64,000 bases of DNA from Parabacteroides distasonis (lineage in GTDB: Bacteria; Bacteroidota; Bacteroidia; Bacteroidales; Tannerellaceae), in contig NZ_SRYM01000017.1 of the NCBI RefSeq assembly GCF_004793765.1, positions 1-64,000 on the forward strand. The letters run 5' to 3'. Of this stretch, positions 18,227-26,421 are shown one piece after another. Position 1 is the first letter of the stretch. The number at the start of each line of letters is the position of its first letter. The position numbers and the translations under genes are program-made. A model generated the notes under the pieces. It made no database searches and was not told the DNA's origin. It saw nothing but the letters and a program-made list of their open reading frames with translations.

Positions 18227-19372
18227 TTAGTGATTCATATAATATTGGATTACACGCAATTGTTGTTCCAAGGCACGCCCAATATTCCGGCAGGTGAAAT
18301 CTTTGTCCATCGCCTGCTCCAAGGAAACCGGATAAGGAAGAAGTGGCAAGACCGCCAGAAACCCGGATTTATTAAGTGCCTCTACCTCCTCTACGGAACC
18401 ACCCATTACGATAATCGGGATATCCTGTCTCATGCCTGCCTGCAATACTCCGCATGGGGTCTTTCCCATGCAAGTCTGTTTATCCAGTTTACCTTCTCCC
18501 GTAATAATTAGATCCGCCCCCCGTATACGTTCATCAAAACGCAAGGCATCCAGAACCATCCGGATACCGGGTTTAAGTTCAGCCTTTAGGAAAGCGACAA
18601 ATCCTCCACCTAAACCACCTGCGGCTCCCGCACCCGGAATGTCGTCTATCTCTATTCGTCCCGTTCTTTTTATGACTTCCGCAAAATTTCGCAACCCCTC
18701 ATCCAGCAGACGGACCATAGCGTCGTCCGCTCCCTTTTGGCGGGCAAAGACATACGCCGCCCCTTTCTCACCATAAAAAGGGTTATTCACATCGCAGGCT
18801 ATGGTAAATGAAGTTTCCCGCAATTGCGATAATGCCCTTGAACAATCTATCTCATAAATCTGATTAAGGATCTGCCCACCCAATTCCAGCTCATTCCCGT
18901 CTCTATCAAGAAAACGAAAACCCAAGGCCTGCAACATACCGGTTCCTCCGTCATTCGTTGCGCTTCCTCCTATTCCTATCAAGAAATCCCGGCAACCACG
19001 ATCCATAGCGTCTTTTATCAACTCACCGGTTCCATACGTCGTTGTTCTCAAGGGATTACGCTCCGATACAGGCACTAGCGTAAGGCCACTCGCCGTTGCC
19101 ATCTCGATAACCGCCGTACGATTATCCCCCAGTATCCCATAAGTAGCCTCGACCGGCCTCATCAACGGATCATGCACGACACAAGATACGGCTTCTCCAC
19201 CCATCGCCGTAATCAAAGTATCCACGGTACCTTCTCCCCCATCCCCCACCGGGATTTTCACCACCTCGCAATCCGGAAAAACCTTATGGATCGCCCACTC
19301 GGCACATTCAGCAATCTCAACAGAAGAGACCGAGCCTTTAAATGAATCGGAAGCAACAACGATCTTTCTCAT
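18227..19372 (-). CDS. Glycerate kinase (GarK/GlxK family)
   Basis: This soluble 381-residue kinase phosphorylates D-glycerate, giving 2-phosphoglycerate in most members of this family. Family hallmarks are the start MRKIVVASDSFKGSVSSVE, the PVGDGGEGTVDTL segment, IGIGGSATNDGGTGMLQALG in the middle, PGAGAAGGLGGGF, and LIITGEGKLDKQT near the C-terminus. Length is normal. The start MRKIV is preceded at 19425-19432 by TATATTTG on the minus strand, an exact -7 element. The downstream permease that usually provides substrate uptake is reduced to a remnant, so substrate must arrive by another route. It is divergent from the GH2 gene. Confidence 0.9.
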   Translation of the reverse strand: MRKIVVASDSFKGSVSSVEIAECAEWAIHKVFPDCEVVKIPVGDGGEGTVDTLITAMGGEAVSCVVHDPLMRPVEATYGILGDNRTAVIEMATASGLTLVPVSERNPLRTTTYGTGELIKDAMDRGCRDFLIGIGGSATNDGGTGMLQALGFRFLDRDGNELELGGQILNQIYEIDCSRALSQLRETSFTIACDVNNPFYGEKGAAYVFARQKGADDAMVRLLDEGLRNFAEVIKRTGRIEIDDIPGAGAAGGLGGGFVAFLKAELKPGIRMVLDALRFDERIRGADLIITGEGKLDKQTCMGKTPCGVLQAGMRQDIPIIVMGGSVEEVEALNKSGFLAVLPLLPYPVSLEQAMDKDFTCRNIGRALEQQLRVIQYYMNH

Positions 19373-19482
19373 CCAATCAGCTTCTTAATATAAAAACAAA
19401 ATAAATCAATTCCTTCAAAATGCCCAAATATACAGGTTTTAAATCAAATGCAGTACTACTTATTTATCCAAAGGACATACAG

Positions 19483-19587
19483 ACTTCTCTGTTCGACGAC
19501 AGCGAACGATCGTTCGTCACCATCGAATAATCGTTCAGTGGCACCGAACGATCATTCGCCTACACTGAATAGAGAATAGATATAGCC
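19483..19587. repeat. Array of 21-bp palindromic units
   Basis: Units start at 19504, 19525 and 19546, exactly 21 bp apart: GAACGATCGTTCG, GAATAATCGTTCA and GAACGATCATTCG, each near-palindromic and each followed by an 8-bp spacer. Degenerate units lie at 19483 and 19567. The array lies between divergent glycerate kinase and GH2 genes, 31 bp upstream of the GH2 -33 element. A 21-bp period equals two DNA turns, so side-by-side protein binding is possible; a family of intergenic repeats is the alternative. Confidence 0.65.
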
Positions 19588-19596
19588 TTTCAAGAA

Positions 19597-19628
19597 TTTG
19601 TCTGATAATATTCAAATTTTTACTTTTG
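19597..19628 (+). promoter_or_regulatory. Promoter of the GH2 gene
   Basis: TTTG at 19597-19600, exactly 20 bp, then TACTTTTG at 19621-19628: a full match to the Bacteroidetes housekeeping promoter. It places transcription near 19634 and rules out the upstream ATG at 19598 as the start of the GH2 protein. Confidence 0.8.
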
Positions 19629-19654
19629 TATTCATTATAATACAATCATACATC

Positions 19655-21511
19655 ATGAAACAAAAATTAAACATTACGACATTTTTACTATTTTGTTGCA
19701 TCACCGCTTTATGGTCTATCCCACGTCCCGAATACCCTCGTCCACAATTCGAACGCATGGATTGGGTAAATTTGAACGGAGAATGGACTTGCTCATTCGA
19801 TTTCGGAGGTACCGGAATGGAACGGGAATTCTATAAATCGAACGGTTTTGACCAAAAGATCACAGTGCCCTTCTGCCCGGAAAGTCAGTTATCCGGCGTA
19901 AAATACACGGATTTCATTCAGCATTTCTGGTATCAACGTCCTATCACGATCCCACAAGAATGGAATGGAAAGAATATAAGACTTAATTTTGGAGCTGTTT
20001 ATTATAAGTCGGAAGTATACATCGATGGAGTCCTGGCCAATCGCCATTTTGGCGGCACCTCTTCTTTCGCGGTAGATATCACGTCCTTGGTAACACCGGG
20101 AAAGACACATAGCCTGGTCGTATATGTAGAAAGTGACCTGCGAAGCGCAAAACAACCGGCAGGAAAACAAAACCTACAATTTGAATCTTACGCCTGTAAT
20201 TATACCCGAACCACGGGTATCTGGCAAACGGTTTGGATGGAGGCTGTCCATCCGGAAGGACTGCAATCCGTGCAGTTGCTGACAGATATAGATCAACAAC
20301 AATTGGTTGTGCGTCCTCGTTTCTATAAGGAACTAGGAGGTAAATTGCAGGTAACGGTAAAAGATAACGGTAAAGTAGTAGCTAGCCAAACTATTACGGC
20401 AAGCTCCTTATCTTCTGCTATTCTACCCATCAAGAAAATGAAAACATGGAGTCCGGAAAACCCTTTTTTGTATGACTTGGAATACAAAGTAATAGACAAG
20501 AACGGAAAGGTAGTAGATGAGGTAAGAAGCTATACCGGTATGCGTAAGGTACATATCGAAGGCAATAAGATTTATCTGAACAACAAACCTTATTACCAAC
20601 GCCTGGTACTTGATCAGGGATTCTATCCCGATGGGATTTGGACGGCTCCTAGCGATGAGGCGTTAAAGCATGACATCGAACTCTCCATGGCGGCCGGCTT
20701 TAATGGCGCCCGCCTCCATCAGAAAGTATTTGAGGAACGTTTCTATTATTGGGCAGATAAGATGGGCTATCTTACATGGGGGGAAGCTTCCAGTTGGGGT
20801 ATGGATTGCAATGATACGGAAACCGCCCGGAATTTCATAACTGAATGGACCGAAATCGTAGAACGTGACCGTAACCATCCTTCGCTTCTTATCTGGACAC
20901 CTACAAACGAGGAGTTCTGGCCTGATCGCGTACAATATCCGCGCCTGATGCACGACCTGTATAACCTAACGAAAATGATCGACCCGACACGTCCTTTCCA
21001 CGGTACCAGCGGTGGTGTACACATCGCTACCGATATCTGGACAATCCACAATTACGAGCAAAACCCGGAAGAATTGAAAAAGCAACTGTATAATAACGGC
21101 AAACTATTTGTCGCCCCAAAATGGGAAATACAATTGATGCCGAAAAATATCGGTTTCAACGGCCTGAAATATACAGACCAATACCAATTCCCGGAATATA
21201 AAAAAGATATGCCTTATTTAGTTGATGAGTTTGGCGGTATAAAATGGAACCCGTCACAACAGATGGAAAGTGCCCAAAATACATCTTGGGGATATGGAGA
21301 GCCACCTCATTCTTTAGAAGAGTTTTACAAACGTTTGGAGGGCCAAGTCAACGCTGTCCTATCCCTTTCGAAGGATATCTGGGGATATTGTTATACACAG
21401 TTGACTGATGTGGAGCAAGAGCAAAACGGTATCTATTATTATGACCGTACGCCAAAATTCGACATGAAGCGTATTCACGATATCTTCAGCCAAACCCCGA
21501 AGGTAGAATAA
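19655..21511 (+). CDS. GH2 family beta-glycosidase, secreted
   Basis: The 618-residue protein starts with a signal peptide (FLLFCCITALWS). A jelly-roll sugar-binding domain spans about 25-180 (MDWVNLNGEWTCSFD), an immunoglobulin-like domain about 185-285, and the TIM barrel follows. The acid/base is expected in WTPTNEEFW (about residue 410) and the nucleophile Glu in LVDEFGGIKW (about 523). GH2 covers beta-galactosidases, beta-glucuronidases and beta-mannosidases; this subgroup lacks the strong glucuronidase motif and its substrate cannot be named. The start at 19655 is used because the frame's earlier ATG lies within the promoter. The gene is monocistronic, with a terminator at 21564-21600. 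Confidence 0.85.
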   Translation: MKQKLNITTFLLFCCITALWSIPRPEYPRPQFERMDWVNLNGEWTCSFDFGGTGMEREFYKSNGFDQKITVPFCPESQLSGVKYTDFIQHFWYQRPITIPQEWNGKNIRLNFGAVYYKSEVYIDGVLANRHFGGTSSFAVDITSLVTPGKTHSLVVYVESDLRSAKQPAGKQNLQFESYACNYTRTTGIWQTVWMEAVHPEGLQSVQLLTDIDQQQLVVRPRFYKELGGKLQVTVKDNGKVVASQTITASSLSSAILPIKKMKTWSPENPFLYDLEYKVIDKNGKVVDEVRSYTGMRKVHIEGNKIYLNNKPYYQRLVLDQGFYPDGIWTAPSDEALKHDIELSMAAGFNGARLHQKVFEERFYYWADKMGYLTWGEASSWGMDCNDTETARNFITEWTEIVERDRNHPSLLIWTPTNEEFWPDRVQYPRLMHDLYNLTKMIDPTRPFHGTSGGVHIATDIWTIHNYEQNPEELKKQLYNNGKLFVAPKWEIQLMPKNIGFNGLKYTDQYQFPEYKKDMPYLVDEFGGIKWNPSQQMESAQNTSWGYGEPPHSLEEFYKRLEGQVNAVLSLSKDIWGYCYTQLTDVEQEQNGIYYYDRTPKFDMKRIHDIFSQTPKVE

Positions 21512-21563
21512 TATCACGATCTTAGTACGAGTGACAGTCAGTATGTAACAACCAAATTTTATC

Positions 21564-21600
21564 AGGGGCGTACCCACGTGGATACGTCCCTTAATTTTTA
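21564..21600 (+). terminator. Terminator of the GH2 gene
   Basis: GGGGCGTA and TACGTCCC form a stem around CCCACGTGGA (itself able to pair), followed by TTAATTTTTA. It ends 5 bp before the stop of the convergent membrane-protein gene. Confidence 0.7.
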
Positions 21601-21604
21601 CAGA

Positions 21605-22639
21605 TTACATATCAATCTTTCTCTGTGTCATTTTACTACCGTAGGCTCCAGCCCAACTACATAGGGCAGCAGCTATCAATATAGCAAAGAAAGATATGAG
21701 AGCCGACCGGGCAGCGGCATCCGTAGCCTTATCCGCAGCCTCTAATGTCTTTTGTTTCACTTCTTGCCATTCTTGAGTAGCTTTTTGCAAGTTTTGTTCT
21801 AAATTACGGATTTGTTTATCAGCCTCTGTCGTAGCTTTACGCAAGATCTCCGTATATTGCTTAACGGCCTTATCCGCTTCCGCCTTCGACATATTCGTAT
21901 TATTAGCTAAAGCCTTAGCCAAATCATTTTGATCTATATTTTTTGTCAGGCTGTTCGCTTGCTCTTTTAATCGTCCTAAGAAATTCTTAAAAATCTCATC
22001 CGCTTCTTCCGGATTGGCGATCGCTTTTTTCACGGTTTTACCGAAGTCGGTCTTAACACCGTCTAATTGTTTTTGCAAATAATCCGGTTGTAACTCTTTC
22101 ACCTTGCTCTTCACGAGGGCCGTACGGATATCTTTCGGTATTTCCCCGTCTTTCAAATCGACCTTGAAATCAATTTCACCAAATATATCCTTAGCCTGAT
22201 CTGACAATGCGGAGACACCGCCACCCACAATCGAACCAGCGCCAGAGAGAGCTCCGCCAGCAACAGAAGAAGCGGCACCCAATGCATTCATCGTAAGTTT
22301 CGCAGCCCCTACAGTGAGTAAAACGCCCAAGGAGGCTCCCACGATAAGTGTTGTAGCCCAAACTAGAAAACCATGGATCAAACCATCTATCCCAGCCAGC
22401 TTACCAGCAATAAATCCACCAGCCACCATACTAACTACCAAAGCGATAGCCGTACCTATGCCGACTGTAGTTCCTACACCCGAAGTAGGATTGTCTGCCA
22501 AAGGATCAAACAGGAACAAACTGATGCTGGAACTCAACATCGATAAAAGGATAGAGACAGCCAGCACCGTTACCACACCCCCAAATACACTACCCCAAGA
22601 AACTCTTTTGCTTAAATCAGTTAAACTAAATCGTGTCAT
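21605..22639 (-). CDS. Membrane protein with glycine-rich helices and long coiled coil, unknown
   Basis: The 344-residue protein has three hydrophobic helices in the first 120 residues (VFGGVVTVLAVSILLSMLS; VGIGTAIALVVSMVAGGFIAG; FLVWATTLIVGASLGVLLTV). A Gly/Ser/Ala-rich linker follows, then about 150 charged, helical residues rich in Lys, Glu and Gln with coiled-coil spacing, and a final helix (ALISFFAILIAAALCSWAG). The pattern resembles envelope-tethering or stress-related proteins, but I know no function. It lies next to a YtxH-like protein and an OmpA protein on the same strand, separated by a terminator, so it has its own transcript. No catalytic motif is visible. Confidence 0.7.
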   Translation of the reverse strand: MTRFSLTDLSKRVSWGSVFGGVVTVLAVSILLSMLSSSISLFLFDPLADNPTSGVGTTVGIGTAIALVVSMVAGGFIAGKLAGIDGLIHGFLVWATTLIVGASLGVLLTVGAAKLTMNALGAASSVAGGALSGAGSIVGGGVSALSDQAKDIFGEIDFKVDLKDGEIPKDIRTALVKSKVKELQPDYLQKQLDGVKTDFGKTVKKAIANPEEADEIFKNFLGRLKEQANSLTKNIDQNDLAKALANNTNMSKAEADKAVKQYTEILRKATTEADKQIRNLEQNLQKATQEWQEVKQKTLEAADKATDAAARSALISFFAILIAAALCSWAGAYGSKMTQRKIDM

Positions 22640-22683
22640 AACACATTATTTTAAATCATTTACGAATCTTATTCTTTAAGAAA

Positions 22684-22725
22684 AAGAGACCATCTTCAGT
22701 TATGGCGAAGATGGTCTCTTCCATC
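22684..22725 (-). terminator. Terminator after the YtxH-like gene
   Basis: AGAGACCATCTTC and GAAGATGGTCTCT pair perfectly over 13 bp around a short loop. On the minus strand the hairpin is followed by TTTTTCTT. It separates the YtxH-like gene from the next gene downstream. Confidence 0.85.
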
Positions 22726-22737
22726 AAAATCAAAAGA

Positions 22738-23034
22738 TTATCTCTTCAGATTATTTGCGTAAGCATGTGTCTTATTTTTCACATCATCCGCTTTCTCCGC
22801 TACGTCATTAGCCCCTTCGGCTACTTTATCAGCTACTTTTACACCTGCATCCACCACCTTTTCCTTTGCGACCTCCATCATGTCATCCGTATGATTTCCA
22901 ACATGGTGTAAAGTTTCACATACTTTATCTTTTAGCTGTCTATACTTTGGGGTTTGCGAGAAACGATAAGCTAAAATACCAACGATTGAACCTAATCCAA
23001 GGCCCAGCAAAAATTTTGAACTTCCAGTTTTCAT
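22738..23034 (-). CDS. YtxH-like small envelope protein
   Basis: The 98-residue protein has a single N-terminal hydrophobic segment (FLLGLGLGSIVGILAYRF) followed by an amphipathic, charged helix with repeated VADKVAEGANDVAEKADDV. This GLGxGxxxGxL-type segment plus coiled tail is the YtxH pattern; members are common in stress-inducible envelope clusters but biochemically undefined. It lies 70 bp downstream of the OmpA gene and ends at a strong terminator. It may share a transcript with the OmpA gene. Confidence 0.7.
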   Translation of the reverse strand: MKTGSSKFLLGLGLGSIVGILAYRFSQTPKYRQLKDKVCETLHHVGNHTDDMMEVAKEKVVDAGVKVADKVAEGANDVAEKADDVKNKTHAYANNLKR

Positions 23035-23104
23035 AATCTTATAAATTTAATAAATGAACAATATTTATCTTTATCTCAAAAGTTTAATAAATAATACACA
23101 ATGA

Positions 23105-24265
23105 CTATTCCACATAAAGAATCACAGCACGATTCCATTCTGGTTTATCGAAAGGCGGTTCTTTATCACCGACCCATTCAACAATCACTCTATCCTGACT
23201 GATATTATAATCATTAATCAAAATCCGAGCTACATTTTGTGCCCTTTCAGCCGAAAGTTTCTCGTTGATCTTGCTTGTTCCGGTCTTTTGGTCCGTATAT
23301 CCGATCACTCGAACCTTAAACTGCGGGTTGTCCTTCAAATATTGCGCAATATTATAAATATTAACACCTTGATAAGTATCTACTTTCGTTTGGTTAATTT
23401 TGAATAGTACAACATTATTTATCAAAGGATTCTCCTCGAACTCCACCACCTTCTCGGTAATGACTTGCGGTTCCGGACAATCTACCGGACGTTTAGCCAA
23501 TTCTTGATTCTGGGCATACAATTCATTGATACGATTATTTAACTCGTCAATCTCTTGCGGATTTCTCAAATCAGCCTCTTTAAAAGTAGCTGTTTTACCA
23601 ATGTTAAAGATCAAACCTGCTGATGCGGTGCCTAAGACATCGTAATTTCCACTACTCTTGACCTGGTTGAACTCGCTTTTCACGGCAGTAGCAGCGAACT
23701 CAACATATAAAGTCACACGGTCTGAAAGCTTGAAGTTATTGATAATACCCGCATTAAGAGTCATACCATTTACCCGAGTACGTCCTGCGGCATACGTCGG
23801 CTGATTCGTATAGTCCCATCCGAAAGCCCATCCGAAACCTACGTAAGGAACGAAGCTATAAACACGGTCAGGATTATATTTCATGAAATAATCCGTCATG
23901 CTCCACATCAAATCGGCCTGTATCGTGGCATGCTTATTGCGCGACATGATACTCGCATTGTCATTAAAGGTATGCAAGTTAGTAAGACCGGCAGCTTTAA
24001 TACGAGTCCCTAAATACGGGTTGATCCATTTTCCTATTTGAACTTCAGGTGCCACCGTAAATCGATGGAAAAAATCAGCATCGCTATTCCTGTCACCAAA
24101 ATAAATATTAGCGCCCGCACCCGCTCCAATGAACCAATTGTCCCCAAATCCATTATTAATAAACGTCGCTTTATGAGCGGGTTCCGTACTCTGTCCCTCT
24201 TTCACTTGGGCAAAAGATGTCTGCATGATGCTACATAGCACCACAATAAACAAATATTTTTTCAT
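23105..24265 (-). CDS. OmpA family outer-membrane protein
   Basis: The 386-residue protein has a signal peptide (LCSIMQTSFAQ) and an N-terminal beta-barrel of about 210 residues with alternating hydrophobic strands. A coiled linker around ELNNRINELYAQNQEL leads to a C-terminal OmpA/MotB domain. That domain shows VVLFKINQTKVD, VRVIGYTDQKTGT, NEKLSAERAQNVARIL and RVIVEWVGDKEPPF, the pattern that binds peptidoglycan and ties the outer membrane to the wall. It lies 35 bp after the beta-barrel gene at 24301-24804, so the two are probably co-transcribed. Confidence 0.88.
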   Translation of the reverse strand: MKKYLFIVVLCSIMQTSFAQVKEGQSTEPAHKATFINNGFGDNWFIGAGAGANIYFGDRNSDADFFHRFTVAPEVQIGKWINPYLGTRIKAAGLTNLHTFNDNASIMSRNKHATIQADLMWSMTDYFMKYNPDRVYSFVPYVGFGWAFGWDYTNQPTYAAGRTRVNGMTLNAGIINNFKLSDRVTLYVEFAATAVKSEFNQVKSSGNYDVLGTASAGLIFNIGKTATFKEADLRNPQEIDELNNRINELYAQNQELAKRPVDCPEPQVITEKVVEFEENPLINNVVLFKINQTKVDTYQGVNIYNIAQYLKDNPQFKVRVIGYTDQKTGTSKINEKLSAERAQNVARILINDYNISQDRVIVEWVGDKEPPFDKPEWNRAVILYVE

Positions 24266-24300
24266 GATTGAATTGTTTTAAGTGATACAAAAGGCCAGGA

Positions 24301-24804
24301 TTAAAAACGATATCCCCAACCGAAGGCAATGACAGACGAGTTGTCTTTGCCGAAAACATACTTATATTCGACATTCAAGAAATTCCGGGGATTGATATTA
24401 TAGGTTAATCCCCCTCCTACATTAAAGCCGAAATTAGTAGAACTATTAGAGTCCAATGTCACTTCTCCCTCTTCCCCTTTTATGGTTCGTTTTCCCTGAA
24501 AATTATTTTGCAAGTTGAAACCTGCTAAAGGATAGAGCGACAATTGATCTTCAGAAAGGTCAAACACATAATGCGCATTGACGTTTACATCCAATCCTGT
24601 TGTTTTATCCTTTGGAAAGAAAAACATCAAATCTGGAGCTAAACGTACATGATTTGTCAGGTTATACCTTCCTTGAGCCCCCAACATTACACGCTTAAAA
24701 TCAGTCTGATAACCAAAATTTCCCAAGAGTGAAAATTCCCCCTTTTGGGCAAAAGCCCCCATAGATGTTATCAGCAAAAATACTATAAAAAGAATTTTTT
24801 TCAT
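24301..24804 (-). CDS. Small outer-membrane beta-barrel protein
   Basis: The 167-residue protein has a clear signal peptide (ILFIVFLLITSMGAFAQ) and then alternating strands rich in aromatic residues, with a C-terminal VIAFGWGYRF ending in Phe, the usual sorting signal of outer-membrane barrels. Size and pattern fit the OmpX/OmpW-like eight-strand porin family. It is first in a probable operon with the OmpA gene. The role is structural or transport and cannot be refined. Confidence 0.75.
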   Translation of the reverse strand: MKKILFIVFLLITSMGAFAQKGEFSLLGNFGYQTDFKRVMLGAQGRYNLTNHVRLAPDLMFFFPKDKTTGLDVNVNAHYVFDLSEDQLSLYPLAGFNLQNNFQGKRTIKGEEGEVTLDSNSSTNFGFNVGGGLTYNINPRNFLNVEYKYVFGKDNSSVIAFGWGYRF

Positions 24805-25075
24805 TTGAATAAATTTTAATTATACATATCAAAAAACTTTCCTTTTTCGATTAAACTCATGCACAAAAAATCTATTATTGCAATAAAGATTTCATATTTA
24901 ATCTAATAACATCAACCTTTTTTATTTTGTTGATACCAAATAATACGAAAATCTATACTCTAAGTTTTTTTCATATTCATTTGCAATTATCACCAGTTCA
25001 AAAAGGATTGATTTTAATAGGGGATGAGAAAAAGTGAGGCAAAAACGTGATAAAATAAATAAGATCAAAACGTCA
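24805..25075. other. AT-rich intergenic region
   Basis: Nothing coding is seen in this stretch upstream of the beta-barrel gene. It should carry that gene's promoter, but no exact TAnnTTTG box with a -33 partner was found. Confidence 0.5.
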
Positions 25076-25114
25076 ATAAAAAAACCGGAGCTAGTATCCC
25101 TACTTGCTCCGGTT
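25076..25114 (-). terminator. Terminator of SusC/SusD locus 1
   Basis: AACCGGAGC and GCTCCGGTT form a 9-bp GC-rich stem around a 14-base loop. On the minus strand it is followed by seven U. It lies 65 bp after the last gene of the operon. Confidence 0.85.
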
Positions 25115-25178
25115 GCTTTTAGTGTGTCCTGTTAAAATATATTGATTGACTTATGTCTTTCTAAATGGCTTTTATACA

Positions 25179-25682
25179 TTAATCGTCAACAGCGAGTCCC
25201 GTATAACGATATCCAGAAACCTTATATCGCATATCGGGTTCGTCATCACTAAATGACACATAATATACTATACTATCCGCTGGAGTTCCATGAGGTGTCG
25301 TAGCAGCCTCCAACAAAATTTTACCTCCATCAATCGTCACATCACAACCTTCGTACGATTCATTAGGCATGGCACCATTTGTCGCAAATGTCATCGCATT
25401 AACATCTGAGCTGACCCGAACCTTGAAATCCCAAAAGTTTTTCAGATCATCCACATACATCTCAGCCTGCGTATCAGCAGCCGTATTATAGGTATTCATG
25501 TGGATATGCCCCAATCCAAAGCAATCCTCGGCCACCACATTACCGCCTTCATCTACCGCATCCACCGTCACATACCATTCACCGGCAAGCGCTTCGGTAG
25601 CCGTACCACCGATTTCGTCTTTCTCGCAACCTACCAATACGAATACCAGCAGGGAAAATAGCCATACAATATGTTTATTCAT
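25179..25682 (-). CDS. Lipid-binding-like lipoprotein of SusC/SusD locus 1
   Basis: The 167-residue protein has a lipoprotein signal (LFSLLVFVLVGCEKDE) and a compact beta-rich body starting GEWYVTVDAVDEGG. The series of short strands with FWDFKVRVSSD and CDVTIDGGKI resembles the small lipid-binding putative hydrolase family found at the end of Bacteroidetes SusC/SusD operons. No catalytic residues are evident. It is the last gene of locus 1, 13 bp after its neighbour, and is likely surface-exposed with SusD. Its ligand is unknown. Confidence 0.65.
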   Translation of the reverse strand: MNKHIVWLFSLLVFVLVGCEKDEIGGTATEALAGEWYVTVDAVDEGGNVVAEDCFGLGHIHMNTYNTAADTQAEMYVDDLKNFWDFKVRVSSDVNAMTFATNGAMPNESYEGCDVTIDGGKILLEAATTPHGTPADSIVYYVSFSDDEPDMRYKVSGYRYTGLAVDD

Positions 25683-25695
25683 AATTCCTATTCGT

Positions 25696-26400
25696 TTATT
25701 TATTCATTACTACATAGAATGTCATCTGTCCCGCATAATCGATATACCAAGAGATCTGTCCTGTTTCCGGATCATACTTACCTTCTCTCATGCTATCCAT
25801 AGAATCGCCCCAACCAGCAACGAGGCTGCTGAGTGGTTCAATCGTATTGTCGGCATTCAATTTAAAATAACCTTTCATAGCATATGACGCACCATAAGCC
25901 GCACCTTGGTCATACCATCCACCCAAGAAATCGGATATCGCAAATATACCCGGAGCCACTTGATCCACCGATATACTGAAATCTCCTTTGAATGGAGCTT
26001 GCGCACCATTCATATCCCGATAACTAACACTCGCATCCACCGTATATGAACCAGATGCATCTGCCGTGATAGCCGGATCATAAACGATCACCGTGCGTTT
26101 AGCCGAGCTAGAAAATCCATCCGCATTCGCAGCCGAATAAGATACGGAATAAAGACCGATCTTACTGGCATCCACATTACTATCGACAATCACCGAAGCG
26201 GTCACGTCTTCTTCCCCTTCCTTGGCAATGACACCGGGATCAGCAAAAGAGCTGCCAACCGGTACCAACATAGGATCATCGCCATTCATCTCAAAGTTCA
26301 CATAATAGGTCACCTTCGTCAGACCTTCTGTCGTTTTCTCGCAGCCCCACAAACCGACAAGACCGCAAAAAAGCAATAAACTATAAATTACCTTTTTCAT
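25696..26400 (-). CDS. Surface lipoprotein with Ig-like domain (DUF5011/DUF5012-like)
   Basis: The 234-residue protein has a lipoprotein signal (LLLFCGLVGLWGCEK). The first half is an Ig-like domain with VPVGSSFADPGVIAKEGEEDV and YSVSYSAANADGFSSSAKRTVIVYD, the sequence pattern of DUF5011-type folds. The second half is beta-rich (FSISVDQVAPGIFAISDFLGGW). Such proteins follow SusD in Bacteroidetes uptake loci and are thought to bind the substrate on the surface. It lies 21 bp after the SusD gene. The ligand is unknown. Confidence 0.7.
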   Translation of the reverse strand: MKKVIYSLLLFCGLVGLWGCEKTTEGLTKVTYYVNFEMNGDDPMLVPVGSSFADPGVIAKEGEEDVTASVIVDSNVDASKIGLYSVSYSAANADGFSSSAKRTVIVYDPAITADASGSYTVDASVSYRDMNGAQAPFKGDFSISVDQVAPGIFAISDFLGGWYDQGAAYGASYAMKGYFKLNADNTIEPLSSLVAGWGDSMDSMREGKYDPETGQISWYIDYAGQMTFYVVMNK

Positions 26401-26421
26401 AAATGTCTCTTTTTAATTTGA

